DNA of 64,000 bases from Yponomeuta sedellus (taxonomy: Eukaryota > Arthropoda > Insecta > Lepidoptera > Yponomeutidae). Positions within the stretch are counted from its first letter, which is position 1. The number at the start of each line of letters is the position of its first letter. The notes beneath the pieces are model-generated. The model saw only the letters and a program-made list of their open reading frames with translations, made no database searches and was not told where the DNA came from. This document shows, piece by piece, positions 36,845 through 48,300 of this stretch. A program made the position numbers and the translations under genes. The DNA is taken from the NCBI GenBank assembly GCA_934045075.1, contig OW203747.1, positions 11,933,894 to 11,997,893 of the forward strand. The letters run 5' to 3'.

Positions 36845-36945
36845 AACAAGTTATGATTTTTTATCCGTTGCTGGCGGTGGTTGGCACCCCAATGAGCCTT
36901 AAGGTGCTACGCATTGCTAACCAGCGCCGTCAATGAAAAGTAAAA
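36845..36945. repeat. Imperfect hairpin
   Basis: gctggcggtggttggc pairs imperfectly with gctaaccagcgccgtc about 25 bases on. Possibly a MITE remnant. Confidence 0.35.
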
Positions 36946-36959
36946 TCACATCTTGTTAC

Positions 36960-37200
36960 ATAATGCGTCATAAATTATAAACACTACAAAGGGGAAGATA
37001 AAAAGAACCCGGAACCGGCGTGCGTGCATGCAACGACTTACGAACGTTGATGAAGCGAAGGTGATCTGTCAGGATCGTGGCAAGTGGCAGTCCCTGGTCT
37101 CTGCCTACCCCTCTGGGATACAGGCGTGCACGCCGGTTCCGGGTACTTTTATCTTTCCCTTTGCTAATACATCCCCTATTTGGTCGATGTATGTCCGTCT
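36960..37200. repeat. RTE-like LINE fragment with inverted second half
   Basis: 36,985-37,130 reads sense (ending NVDEAKVICQD region); 37,131-37,200 is an upstream part of the same LINE in reverse. The overlap creates 30-bp arms around cccggaaccggcg. Confidence 0.6.
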
Positions 37201-38100
37201 GGAACGTCTCTTATAAATAAATATATACAATAAATAATATAAAGTACGCTTTCTGAATATTTGTGGCGATCACAGAACATAAAAAAAGAGTAGAAGTAGT
37301 GACATGACACTTTAGTACGAAAACCAGTGTAACCAAACTGATACACATAAACCAAACGCACACTACGAATGCCAAGCTACCATTGGTAAATAAAGTCAAT
37401 GCCGAAAAGGTGTACATCATAAAAATTTCAAGTAAAATATGCACCTTTTCACAATGTTAACAATGATCAAAGTCAAATGACAATGATGAAATTAAGGTTG
37501 ACATTTTGTAGTAACGCTACTCTACACTAGATGGAACTACCACCGCGTCGGACCGAAAAGAACTTTTACCTAGTAAGACATAAAGTTCAAAATTGAAAAA
37601 CAAGTACATTCTCAGTTTGGGATGGGACAATGCGAGTTCTAGTTTATCGATAGAGTGAACCTATCGACAAATTATTCAAACAGTTTAACACATTAACGGC
37701 CGAATACGAATACTGGTACCGACTTTACTCGTGGAAAATGCATCTTTTTACATTATCTTTTGTGCAATAAAGAATTAATACTAATAGGGTGGATAGATGC
37801 ACAAATAAAACAATGTGGTAGATTTCGTAATATTTTAAAATGTTATCTTTTATTAAAACTAGCTTTAACCCGCTGCTTCGCCGGCGTTAGAAATTATAAC
37901 ACGGGAAATATTATTCTACGACTCAATTCAGATCTTTGTCTATCTGTACGCCATGTTTCATACGTAATACTAATGGATGATTGTACTAATATGATTTCAT
38001 TTTTACGCAGGAGTCTAACCTGGAAGTGAAGCACATTTTTTCTGGTATTGCTGCATCACATTAGTGCCACCTTCCGCCTTTTTTAGTTATTATGAAGTGT

Positions 38101-38325
38101 TCATGAAAATGCTCTGAATATATTGTGCTCATCTTCGTTGGGAACCAATTTTGCCTTCTTATCGCTGCCTTCCATTTTAATTTCATATCCCGTTTCCTTA
38201 GGAAAACTAAACGAAAACTCACTTCCAAATTGTTTTGAATCCGAGAGGGTTGTTTTATTATTGCCTCCGTTTGCTGTTGTCAAAGGGGTTGAAGTATTAA
38301 GGGCAAATAGCAGAATAATAAAAAA
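38101..38325 (-). CDS. Possible exon of a small secreted protein
   Basis: Minus-strand open frame beginning VFFIILLFALNTSTPLTTA, which looks like a signal peptide, then a polar stretch and a stop after NIFRAFS. It lacks an ATG; a possible acceptor (tttgttaag) precedes it. No family recognised. It could equally be chance coding in AT-rich DNA. Confidence 0.25.
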   Translation of the reverse strand, partial: FFIILLFALNTSTPLTTANGGNNKTTLSDSKQFGSEFSFSFPKETGYEIKMEGSDKKAKLVPNEDEHNIFRAFS

Positions 38326-39165
38326 AACTTAACAAAACAAAAATCTTATGCTCGCCAAGAGAACAACCACTCGAACAGGTAAACAGTAGTAAACTACTTA
38401 ATATTTTGAACTGAAGTAACAAAAACCATATGAGTCGTTTTCGATAACCTCACTTTACATCTCGGTTGGAATATTTAAAAATGTAAGATTAAAATTACTT
38501 TGATAGTTTCTTAAATATTTCAGTCCCTGATAAACTGGTAAAGAAAAACTATATCGCCATCTAGCTGTGCTCATGTCTTGCATGTGCTCATGTCATGTCT
38601 TGTATGAAAAGTAATGTATGAGCTCCAAAGACAGTTTTCACATGCACAACGACCAGCCGGCGACCGGAGCTCATACATTACTACTTTACCCGGCCCGGCG
38701 ACCGGACGGCGACCGGGTGCATATGAAAAGGCACTTAGGAAGTAGGTATAAAATAACAATAATTATTTTACCTACTTAGACGAATTTATTGGAATTTACA
38801 ATACCTAAGTACCGTTAAGTATGTATGACTACTAAGTCATAGACAAGTAATTATCGATAGATTTTTATCATGTGTGCCCCCATCCGTAATCGAGTAGAAT
38901 TAAAATTTCGACAGAAATTTCTAGAGAATGTACATTTTCTTCAATGAAAATTTAACTTTACTAGCCAGTAAATAAAGGTGATTTCACTTTCTCATTTTCG
39001 CATTGCTTTCCGTGTTCATGTCATTACAAATTTAATTAAAAATACAATGAAATACGTCCTAAAGATGAAATGTTACGGCATGATCGGTATGTTTTGGTCC
39101 CCAACATTTATTTTTGCTCTCTAACACAGCATAACAAGGCATTTTAATAAAGTTTTCATCATTTT

Positions 39166-39690
39166 TAGGGTTCCGTACCTCAAAAGGAAAAAACGGAACC
39201 CTTATAGGATCACTTTGTTGTCCGTCTGTCCGTCCGTCCGTCCGTCTGTCAAGACCCTTTTTCTCAGGAACGCGTGGAGGTATGAAGCTGAAATTTATAT
39301 CAATTACTCAGGTCTACTGTCCCTTGGAGCTGTGAAAAAATCAAACTTCTAAGCCAACGCAATCAAAAGATACAGCCGTTTATGCCGCAAATTTTCGACA
39401 CTTGCAAGGGAATCAAAACCTACAGGGTGCTTCCCGTGAACTCAGAATCTTGAAATTTGGTACGAAGCAACGTCTTATAGCATAGATAAAGGAAAAATTA
39501 CGAAAACCATAAATTTTTAGTTACATCTCATAATATATTTTTTTTTAATAATTTTAAACTTACTACCCATTTCCTCATAAACGCGTAGAGGTATTAAATT
39601 GAAATTCATACCAAATACTCAGGTCTATAATACAGGTTTGTACGGAACCCTCGGTGCGCGAGTCTGACTCGCACTTGGCCGGTTTTTTCT
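39166..39690 (+). repeat. Dispersed repeat with GGTTCCGTACC head
   Basis: Begins with a hairpin (agggttccgtac ... aacggaaccc), holds a (GTCC)n tract and ends ctcgcacttggccggttttt. Frequent in moth and butterfly genomes; class not determined here. Confidence 0.55.
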
Positions 39691-39874
39691 TTACTAGAAG
39701 CGCACGGCAACTGAAGTCAACAAAACTGTCACCGACTTCGCATAGGCAATACATTGCTAATGTGAGGCACGCGGGCACCGCCCACTTACGACTTCTACTC
39801 TTTTTTTATGTTCTGTGGTGGCGATTGAAATTGTGCGAGCGAGACAGCATGCTCTACGAAGGAACAGAACAGAA

Positions 39875-40182
39875 TGCTTAGTGCGAGTTTGACAAATCCA
39901 ATCGTATAACTTTACTACCGCGTTAATCGAGCATTGAGTAGTGAGTATGAGTAAGATAACCGTTTGAAATGGCAAAATCTTGTCACAGTACAACTCGCAC
40001 TCGCGTTTATTCGTGTTTTGGCTGGTAAACGTGTTCACTTCTCAACGTAAACCATTACAACTCGCCTCAGCAATTTTAATTTCCATACTTGTCAAGTTGT
40101 CACTAGGTGGCGCTTCCTCGATGCCACAGAAATATGAGTTTACGTTAACGCGATTGAGTAGTTAAAAAACTCGCACTAAGCA
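39875..40182. mobile_element. MITE-like element, 308 bp
   Basis: Terminal inverted repeats tgcttagtgcgagttt and aaactcgcactaagca. No target duplication is obvious and no coding sequence is present. Confidence 0.6.
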
Positions 40183-40203
40183 CTCTGTAAATAAAATGCC
40201 ATT

Positions 40204-40289
40204 TTACGGATATGTAGGTTTTATTTGTGCCATACATAATTCAGGATTGAAGCTACACCACAGTGGCCACACAGGATGCACGTTGATGC
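40204..40289 (-). CDS. GH20-like gene, last exon
   Basis: Acceptor ttttgttttag, 86 nt to TAA. Completes RGINVHPVWPLWCSFNPELC, matching the family's usual R-G-(I/L)-x4-P-x-W-C ending. AATAAA occurs within the last coding codons (minus strand, about 40,220-40,225). Confidence 0.8.
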
Positions 40290-43200
40290 CTAAAACAAAA
40301 CAGGGGAATAAGCGTGACGATAATATCAAATAATCAAAGATTTAAAGTACCTACGTATTAAAAAACAAATGAGATCACCGTGGGTAGTATGATTTTTTTT
40401 ATTGGTTTTGGACTCTATTTCAAGGTGATAAAGTTCAATTTAACGTAGGAACTATTTTCCCCTTGCCCACTTAAGGGTTAATAAAATAAAAGATTAAGAA
40501 AAGATAAAGAAAGAAAGATACTGCTATCAGCCATTTTTCAATGATACACCAATAACACCGCGTGACGTAACGCTTAGGGAGACATTTGATTACTTTCTTT
40601 GGCTGCGCGTAATGTTGGTTTACCTAAGCGTGACATCAGATTCGACGCCATGAAACTGCGAACATGGTCACGTGATTGTGTTGTAAAAAAATAAAAGTTA
40701 AAAAAATATTGTTTTTAATAATAATTTTCTTAAAAGCTCTTCCTCTTTTTTATTTTTAGTGAACTTTTAAGTTCACTGAAAAATCACTTTCACTTTTTTT
40801 TTATTACAAAGGCGTGCATAAACTCACGCCTGTACCCTTTAGAGGCAGGCAAAATAGTTTTGACAATACTAATTGTAGCTTTATGATACTGGGCCAATCT
40901 TACCTCTCAAAAGCATCCGCCACCGATGTGTGTCAAGTCTGAAGTAGACGCTCGGATTGACGTGGGCGTCCAGAACTATATCGGACCAGAGTCTCTCAGC
41001 CACTGCCGCTGCCCGGGGCCAGATCACATCATCCAGCCCGCTGGGACTCACGAGGTCAGTCCAGAGGATCGCCTCGCCACCTGGAATAGGAACGGAGACC
41101 TCTGGTGTAAACGCCAGTAAGAAATTTCGAAATATGTACCAAAATTTCAGGTTTGAAATGGGTAACATTTCATCCGGGGATGAAATATTTGGCGATGATT
41201 AGTCACCTTAGTCAAATATTTTCATGGCGTATTAGGGTTCATTTCATGACTTACTATATTCAGTTAATGCAAAAAGCAATCAATCACTCGAGTTAAGCAA
41301 CAACAGGCGCGGTGCAAGATGAGTCACCGTTCCTCGATACCGCTAGTGACATTTTTCTGAGCGCTTCCTTGCTTCGCAAGGCTTAAGCCGTTAGTGCCAG
41401 CTATCATGTAATGGCAGTCGTTAAGCCATGTCAGAGGCCTTACGGGCGGCTTGATAACTTCTGACAGTAGGTAAGAAGCCAATCCTCCAACAACCCGGAG
41501 TTGGCCGCCGTGGTGATGTATGACCTAACCTTCCTGCAATGCCTCCAGGAGGAGACCCGTGCCCCAGCAGTGGGGACATACAAGGGTCGACATCGAATGC
41601 AAACAAACCTTCCAACGCGTAAACGTCAAGCGTCCTCCAACTGTTCCACTTGTACATCGCCTGCCAAGTTCTAAACTTATGACATCTCATCTTTTTCATT
41701 TGGCAAGAGAGATCCCATTTTGCTGAATGCACCAGTCTAAATCTGGCCAACGCTTTTCCTGTTTGTATATCTGACAAATCGTATAGCTGAACTCCGTATT
41801 TCGCCCACGATTCTCCGTCATACTTGCTGAGTAACTGAGGAGTCAACCATACGATGGGCAACTTGGGTATGAATCCACGATTTGCTATCTTAAGCCTATG
41901 GAGAGCTTTCTCAAGAAATCCTTCTCTGTCTTCCAGTAAATTAGGACAATTTGCCAGCGAGAATAGACCGTTACTCAAATGGAAGACGTCTTTGACATTC
42001 GTCAGCGATATTATTTCCCTGTAAATGTTCTCTAGAACGTCAAAGGTGTCTGTTCCCATGTCTAGTCTAAGGCACAATATATTGCAGGAACCGTTTGCAG
42101 GTTTCCTTGGGCAGTGAGTGTTGGAGGTCCAAGACCATGGTCTACCTACAGGCCCCGGCGCCGCTACTTCAATCACGACTCTAATGCCACGCACTTTGGA
42201 TCTTTCTACAATGTCCTCAACATCCTTTCTCCGATACACCATATGATTACTATAAGCGCCATATTCCGCCATATGAGGCACAGACTCAAGGAGCAAAGGA
42301 AAACTGCTCACGTCAGATATACGCCAGTGTAGTGTGTTAAGTTTACACATAGCCATCGCGTGTACAGTCCTGATAATATCAGCTACTGGGATGTAGTTCC
42401 TGGCTGTATCGAGCATGAGACCCCTATATCGGTAACTCGGCCCGTCTTTCACAGAGGAAGTCGAGTACGTGATAAGAAAACCGGTCTTTTCATCGCGAAT
42501 CATCAGTTGGCTGAGAGTTTCCAGTCCATTTCGCAAGCCACAAAAAGACTCCGCGTTAATATGAACAAACGTAGCAGTATTATTCTTTGTTTCCAATTTG
42601 ATGGTGTATGTTTCGTCGGTGTTCAAACGCAGACTCGGGTCTGGATCGGTGTGAATGGACATTGAAATTACTAGTTTAGTCAAAGGCAAATCTGGAGTAG
42701 CTCGTCTCCTCTTGCGTTCGCGTCTCTCCAACCTTGCTAGGTCAAGTAAGAATAGTTTGAACGCCTTGGAGACGTATTCGATTGCCGAGTCAGAAGGTAC
42801 AGTGCTGAGCTTGTATTCTAGCTGCTCCGTCGTCACGGCTATCAGGTCGTAGCTGAAGTCCATTTCGCCAATAGGCCGGGGCCATATTTGGGGTCCCATG
42901 CACAGTAAAGTACACCGACTGAGGGAAAGGAAGTCATCTGTCCGATGTTTACTGTCAACTTTCGTGCGCTGCACGCAGACATTATTCCTGCAAGTCCACG
43001 CAAAGTGTCTGTTCGGTACTGGGACGGGAATATTCTCGTTGTAAACTTTATCCCCGTTATCTTCTCCCCTGAAGCAAAAATTTACATTCTTCCTATATTG
43101 CATAATGGTAACAAATGTTGTATATAGTCATCTATAGAGATGTTTTTTAAAAAGTACTATAGACAACATCTCATAAATTCGAAAAATATACCGACGACGC

Positions 43201-44660
43201 TAATCGGGCATTTTGAATGTGAAAAGTAGCGACTTTTCAGTACAGTAATTGTCAAATTTTGACATTTTAGCGGCACAAAACACGTGACTCGTGCCGTGCT
43301 ATCCGTGCAAATGCTGCATCCTAAAGTTAGAGAACGACGTCAAAATGTGACGAGGCAAAAAAATCGTATCGTTCCTGAAGATAGAGCCGTTTCGGTATCA
43401 AATCACATCAAATGAAATCAATTTATTTCAACGTAAAGAATTTACATTCTGATTGCTGAATGTCAATGTACAATGAAAAATGTAAGCCGCTGCCTTCGGG
43501 CCGTATTGTAGTGGAGAAAAAGGCAGCGGAAAAAAAAAACTCCACTCTGACCATCTTTTCACAAGACAGCTTAACAGTTACTCTAGCCTTATTCATCGAA
43601 GCCAAAAAATCAACCAGATACAGTCATATTAGCTTCAAGTTACATATTAGCACATATTAGCTCGGCACTTTTCGGGTGTTGTTCAGGTGTGTTTGACTAT
43701 CCAATTTAATATCAAAGTAACTCTAAGTGCTATTGTTATGTCCCAAATTGACACAAGATAGCTAGATTACAATCTATAATTATAACCACCTACAGCTGAT
43801 GTCAAGTGCAAAGTCTGAAGTATGTTCTGATGCAACATTATTATTATAATATTGTCGCGGTCCTATCCCGAACCATCTAGAATAGAGCCTTCTGGAAGCC
43901 TATCGAATAGACGCCGCATGCTGCGTTTTAGTAAACAATAAACGCTGCTAGCAATAATGACTCGTATGTCCACTAAAATCCTCGCCGGATACGAATGGTG
44001 TCATAGTCTCTCACTCTTGCCCAACTTTATTCTTAGTAAAATTACTGCTAGCTTTGTTGCTTTGTAGCTAGCGTAGAAATAATTTTGTTTATTAAGGACC
44101 AATTACATACTCTAGTCCGATGTGTCCCAGCCGCTTTAAAACGACATAACGTGGACACCTGACTGGTGGTCTACACGAGCGTTGACCTGATCTTGGGCTT
44201 TTGGCGAATGCCCACTGAAAAATGCTGAGCTCGCTTTTTGCAGCAACAGGGACACACCGCGACTATGTTAAGTATTTTTATTATTCTTTTCTGTTTTTTT
44301 ATATGTCCGTATTTGTATTGTGTTTGAAGATTTTATGTTGTAATGTGGTGTGTGTTTATTTCTTCTTCTTCAAAAGAGACGAGGCCTTACTCAATGGTGG
44401 TTTTTTTACGAGCTGCAATATTTAATTACGGATTTGATAGATTACACAGTTACCTAACAAGGCTGCCAACTGTGGCAGGGTCATTGATGGCTCGACCATT
44501 AGGTGAATTGATATTGAACTCGATCATGCCCAGTACCATGAAGCACAGCATCAGAATAGCGAGGCAACAAGTGGTGCAGAGAACTTGGTTGTCGAGGATG
44601 ACCTTCACGATCTTCGATTTTGGTGGTCGTCGGATAATAGACGAAGATGCTTCTGGTACC
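40204..44660 (-). CDS. Beta-N-acetylhexosaminidase-like protein (GH20), membrane-anchored, catalytic residues lost
   Basis: Four exons join in phase to about 650 residues; the start codon exon was not found. The first visible exon has a basic stretch (RRPPKSK) and a transmembrane segment (LCTTCCLAILMLCFMVLGM), giving a type II anchor as in insect Fused lobes. The GH20 N-terminal domain starts at FAWTCRNNVC. The barrel shows YRGLMLDTARNYIP, LHWRISDVSSFPLL and YGAYSNHMVYRRKDVEDIV, then GGEAILWTDLV, IWPRAAAVAERLW and a C-terminus RGINVHPVWPLWCSFNPELC. Active enzymes carry GGDEV after FHL; here it reads FHLSNGLF, so the catalytic Asp-Glu pair is absent. The upstream D-A-P-A-H loop reads AAPGP. 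The frame is otherwise intact, so a non-catalytic carbohydrate-binding or regulatory role is more likely than a dead gene; this is inference. It is the convergent neighbour of the Ig/FN3 gene. Confidence 0.85.
40904..41101 (-). CDS. GH20-like gene, penultimate exon
   Basis: 198 nt, acceptor tttacaccag, donor gtaaga. Encodes GGEAILWTDLV and IWPRAAAVAERLW, the conserved end of the GH20 barrel, and RWRMLLRG. Reading through the donor gives an early stop, but the donor is strong and the C-terminal exon fits the family. Confidence 0.85.
41281..41596 (+). mobile_element. 5S-derived SINE in a GH20-gene intron
   Basis: Runs from the 5S-like block cttgagtt-type head (caatcactcgagttaagcaa) to the end at tacaagggt. 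Lies just inside the intron after the long exon and explains the open frame beyond the donor. Confidence 0.7.
41609..43068 (-). CDS. GH20-like gene, main catalytic-domain exon
   Basis: 1,460 nt, acceptor ttttgcttcag, donor gtttgt. Holds the N-terminal alpha/beta domain and most of the barrel. The degenerate FHLSNGLF motif maps to about 41,960-41,984 and AAPGP to about 42,140-42,175. Reading continues past the donor into a 5S-derived SINE, so the open frame below 41,609 is not coding. Confidence 0.88.
43420..43550 (+). repeat. Short dispersed repeat, second copy
   Basis: Same as 23,475-23,580 (ttcaacgtaaagaatttaca, ctgccttcgggccgtattgt). In the first intron of the GH20-like gene. Confidence 0.5.
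44454..44660 (-). CDS. GH20-like gene, transmembrane exon
   Basis: Acceptor ccctacag and donor gtaact on the minus strand; 207 nt (1 + 68 codons + 2). Encodes a basic cytoplasmic segment, a Cys-rich membrane helix and the start of the lumenal stem. The last two bases plus the next exon's first base give Arg. It has no ATG upstream of the helix in frame, so an earlier exon is needed. Confidence 0.7.
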
Positions 44661-44865
44661 CTGTAGGGAATAGAGTACTTTGTGTTAGAAATAAAGAATA
44701 TGTAGGTACGTTTTTCTATGTTGTTAATAATTTTTTTTTTTTTTTTAATTAAAATTAGGACGACTAACTGGAATTGCATATGAATTTAAAATCACAATTA
44801 ATCGTTTTGCATATTGGAACTTAAGTATAGAATACATCAATACCGATGAGACCATTTCCTGGTTT

Positions 44866-45020
44866 TGCATCACTTTAATACAAGTACCCGGTACCGGCGT
44901 GCATGCATACAACGACTTATGACCGTTGATGAAGCGAAGGTGTTCTGTCAGGATCGTGACAAGTGGCAGTCCCTGGTCTCTGCCTACCCCTGGGATACAG
45001 GCGTGAGGTTATGTATGTAT
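44866..45020 (+). repeat. RTE-like LINE fragment
   Basis: Encodes TVDEAKVFCQDRDKWQSLV in one frame. It lies between the two minus-strand genes. Confidence 0.6.
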
Positions 45021-45046
45021 GTTAATACAAGGATGACGTTCTTGCT

Positions 45047-45351
45047 TTAATACCACGTAGAATCTGTATCTCCCTTTCCGCGATTTGGGGAAAAAAATAG
45101 TTTTAAATATTCAAATGCTAACTGATCAACTGTTTCTGCTTCTTCTTTCGTCGCACATTCCTCGACAAAAGTCTCATCTTTGGGTTCTTTATCTTTAGAG
45201 TCTTCAGATTCGTTTACCAGAGCACGAGAAGGCATCGGAGACTTGCTTCCCTTGAGATTTGCAAATCGAAACACATTCTTTATCTTCCTTTTTATCGTTG
45301 GCGGATTCACCTTGGTGCTGCAGCAGCCGCGGCATTCGGAGACAAATTTCT
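45047..45351 (-). CDS. Unrecognised gene, last exon
   Basis: Acceptor attatttttag, 305 nt to TAA. Starts KKFVSECRGCCSTKVN, then basic and finally acidic residues. The 3' flank runs at once into an RTE-like fragment (44,866-45,020), so the 3'UTR is short or made of repeat. Confidence 0.6.
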
Positions 45352-48300
45352 CTAAAAATAATTACACAAAATTATGTTTTGACCCGTTTGAGTCCAAAGC
45401 ATTTTCAGAAACACACCGAAACTGTTCCTGAGAATGTTTTGGAACGGGAATCTTTGAGAAATCACATAAGAAACGTACTATTCTGTAAAAATAATTACAT
45501 TAAGATAATATTAGCAATCAGAAGTGGCATTTGGAACCAATAGCTGATGGGGTAACTTTTGACCCTATCTCAAGTGGAGACCACGATCTGGATCTGGTAG
45601 CGCGGGATGTCCGTCAGCTTGCTGGACCGCCGTTCTACGGCAGATTGCTAGTACCGGGTGGATGAGAAAGAATAAGAACAGAATGAAGAACTGTGCATGA
45701 CTTTAGGAGGTAATTATGGACTATGTCCAGCAGTGACGGACATGGGCTGATAAATTGAACAAGTTGGATGTCTCTGAAACGGTGAGTAGATTAATAAACT
45801 TATTTAATTATTTAGACCCAGAAAGACTTACAAGGCTTAAAATCGGTTAAGCCTCAGAACATAGTCTGCCGTACATATGCTTTCCTCGCTAACGGTGAAG
45901 GAAAACGTCCTGAAGAAACCTGAGTATCTGAGTTCACATGGTGGGCAAGCGTGGTGATCAAGCCTATACTTTCTCTCTGAGAGAGACTGCGCCCTTCAGT
46001 AAGACCTATGATCAGATTGTAAGAGCCTGCTCTTAAATCTGTGCAACAAAAGTTCAATTTAAATTATAATAAAGCTATTAATAGGACTCACTCTTCGTAA
46101 AACCTTCAGGTTCTACTAGTCTGACTCTCTTCTCGACCGTTTTAGTGTCCGTTTTATCTTTATCCTCGTGCCACGAGGAGAAATGATCAACTAAGAGCTT
46201 AGCTGCGTCAGCTGCTTCCAAAGATGCCTTGGCTGAGGGACTAGGATCCGTGCCAACTGAAGGTGCCACTCTCGGTAAGGAAGCTATACACATGCTCGAT
46301 ATTACCTGTGATGGTTGCAACCGGTACATCGGTGGTGATTCTGGATTATATCTTGGCTTTTTCAATACACCTGGGTGAGATGCATCTCTGATGTTGGCTC
46401 GTCTCTCGCTGACGTGTATAGACGATTCTTTCCTAGCCTTTATGTACTGACCTGAAGGATACATTATCTTAGGCTTTTTCTGGATTTGAGACGACTTAAT
46501 AGACGAAACTTGTGATCGCTCTATTACGACCGGCTTTGAATATTGCTCGGGCAATCGAGAAGATAAATGGTGGATTGTTTTCGCATTCAAAGAGGAAGGT
46601 AAAATAAATTTGGATGACTTGTGTTTTTCTAGCGATTCACACTGCCCGTTAGTCACTTTTACTTGGTTTGTAGATCCTTCGAACTCATTTACAGCGCTAG
46701 ATCTTTTCATTGACTTCTTTGAAGATGAAACTAAGGTGTTGTCACGACAAAATATAATTGGTTGTAAAGTTTTAAGCTCGTTCTTAAATTCTGACGCAAT
46801 GTTTGTCAATTTATTTTCTGAGAAGTTCTGAATTCTATCATGAGTCGGCGCATTGACTCTAGATTTCTGAGAGACGTTTGCAGAAACAATTTTTTTTTGA
46901 GGTAAGTTTAGTGGTTCTGTCTTGGTTTTCAGTAATGTAGGTTCAACGACTTTGGAACTTTGGCAGCTAACGGTTCTGCCTGTGATGGTTGCACCAGTTT
47001 GATCGAAGGGTATTTTGTCCAGATCTCTTGCGGTTTCACTAATTATAGATCCTTGGAATTTGTCTGCGACGTCAAGATTTATTGAGTTTTCCGAGTATTC
47101 GCTATACAGCATCGTGTTGGGTGTATAGATGTTAGACGCTCCGGATTCTGAGGTAAAGGATGTTAGGTCTTCAGAGCTATGTTTCGGCAAACTGTCTGGG
47201 TTTGGTTTATTTTGTGGAATACACTCAGTGACTTGATGGTGCTGTTTTAGCAATTTATAGACTGGTTTGCAGGCTTCTACAAGAAACATTAAATGCATAT
47301 GTAGGGCCAGTATTTATTTGCGCTATTTTGCGTAGGTATGATGTAACAGGTTAAAATACAAAAGGGATGACAGTTTCTCTCGTTTGGTACCTATAAAATA
47401 TTGAAGTGTTTTGTTATTTTAATAGATAGATAGAGAACACTTTATTGCACAACCAGAAAAAATAATACAACCATGATTTCTTCAATCTAAGTAATGTAAT
47501 CTAAGCTGAAGACAGGGCGCTATGGCGCTCATTAGGGGAGGGCTATATCCAGCAGTGGACTACATAATATAGCCTGAAGAAGAAGAAGAAGAAGAAGAAA
47601 GTAATGTTATACACAGTTAAAGACCTAACCTCCACTTTTTCTTACATTAACAGTTTGTTGATGTATTTCAGGTATGAGGTGTTTTTTAGCACATTAATCT
47701 TATAAAAAATTGCGACTATCACAGTTTCTTTTCGAACCTTTAATACAATCCTCCACATTTTGTACAGTGACCATGTCATCAGGGAGTTGCTCGCAGAACT
47801 TCAAAATCATCTCCTGTTCGTCCTTTTCGAGTTTCTTGCAAATGTTCTGATCAACAACGCCGGTAACCGACTGCGTACAGCAGTAGTACAGCAGCACTGA
47901 AGCCATGATGTACCACTTCTTAGTCGAGTCCGCATTTCCTAGGAGCCTGGATTAGATAACTCCTTGATAAACATTCTCAGCGGAGAGCCGAAACGACACA
48001 GCAGAAAATTTAGTGAAAAATAACATTGGGAGTAGATTAAAACTGCAGTAGATAAATAAAGTAGACAGAATAAATTATCTAAAACGGTATTTTAGTTCAG
48101 ATGTGTAAGCATAATTGGGTAACAGAGATCCTCCAACTCCTCCGCACTGTGTTTCAGGTGCTGGAATAACATAACATAACATTTACATAATACAGGCACA
48201 TACATTGCTTCTGGCCCCACACTAGGATACCCTGTGTCGGAGGAACCAGAAACAACGACATCACAAACTTGTAGACATCCAAGACCTGTATTTTTTTTTG

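Noticed and set aside
40881..40903. Stop codon right after the GGEA exon as the true C-terminus
   Set aside because: A strong donor precedes it and a downstream exon supplies the family's usual W-C ending.
41421..41608. Extension of the hexosaminidase-like coding frame
   Set aside because: It runs through a 5S-derived SINE beyond a good donor, and the conserved GGEA part continues in the next exon.
45047..45351. First exon of the hexosaminidase-like gene
   Set aside because: No donor in the needed phase is present; the frame instead joins the exon at 46,092 and ends in a stop.
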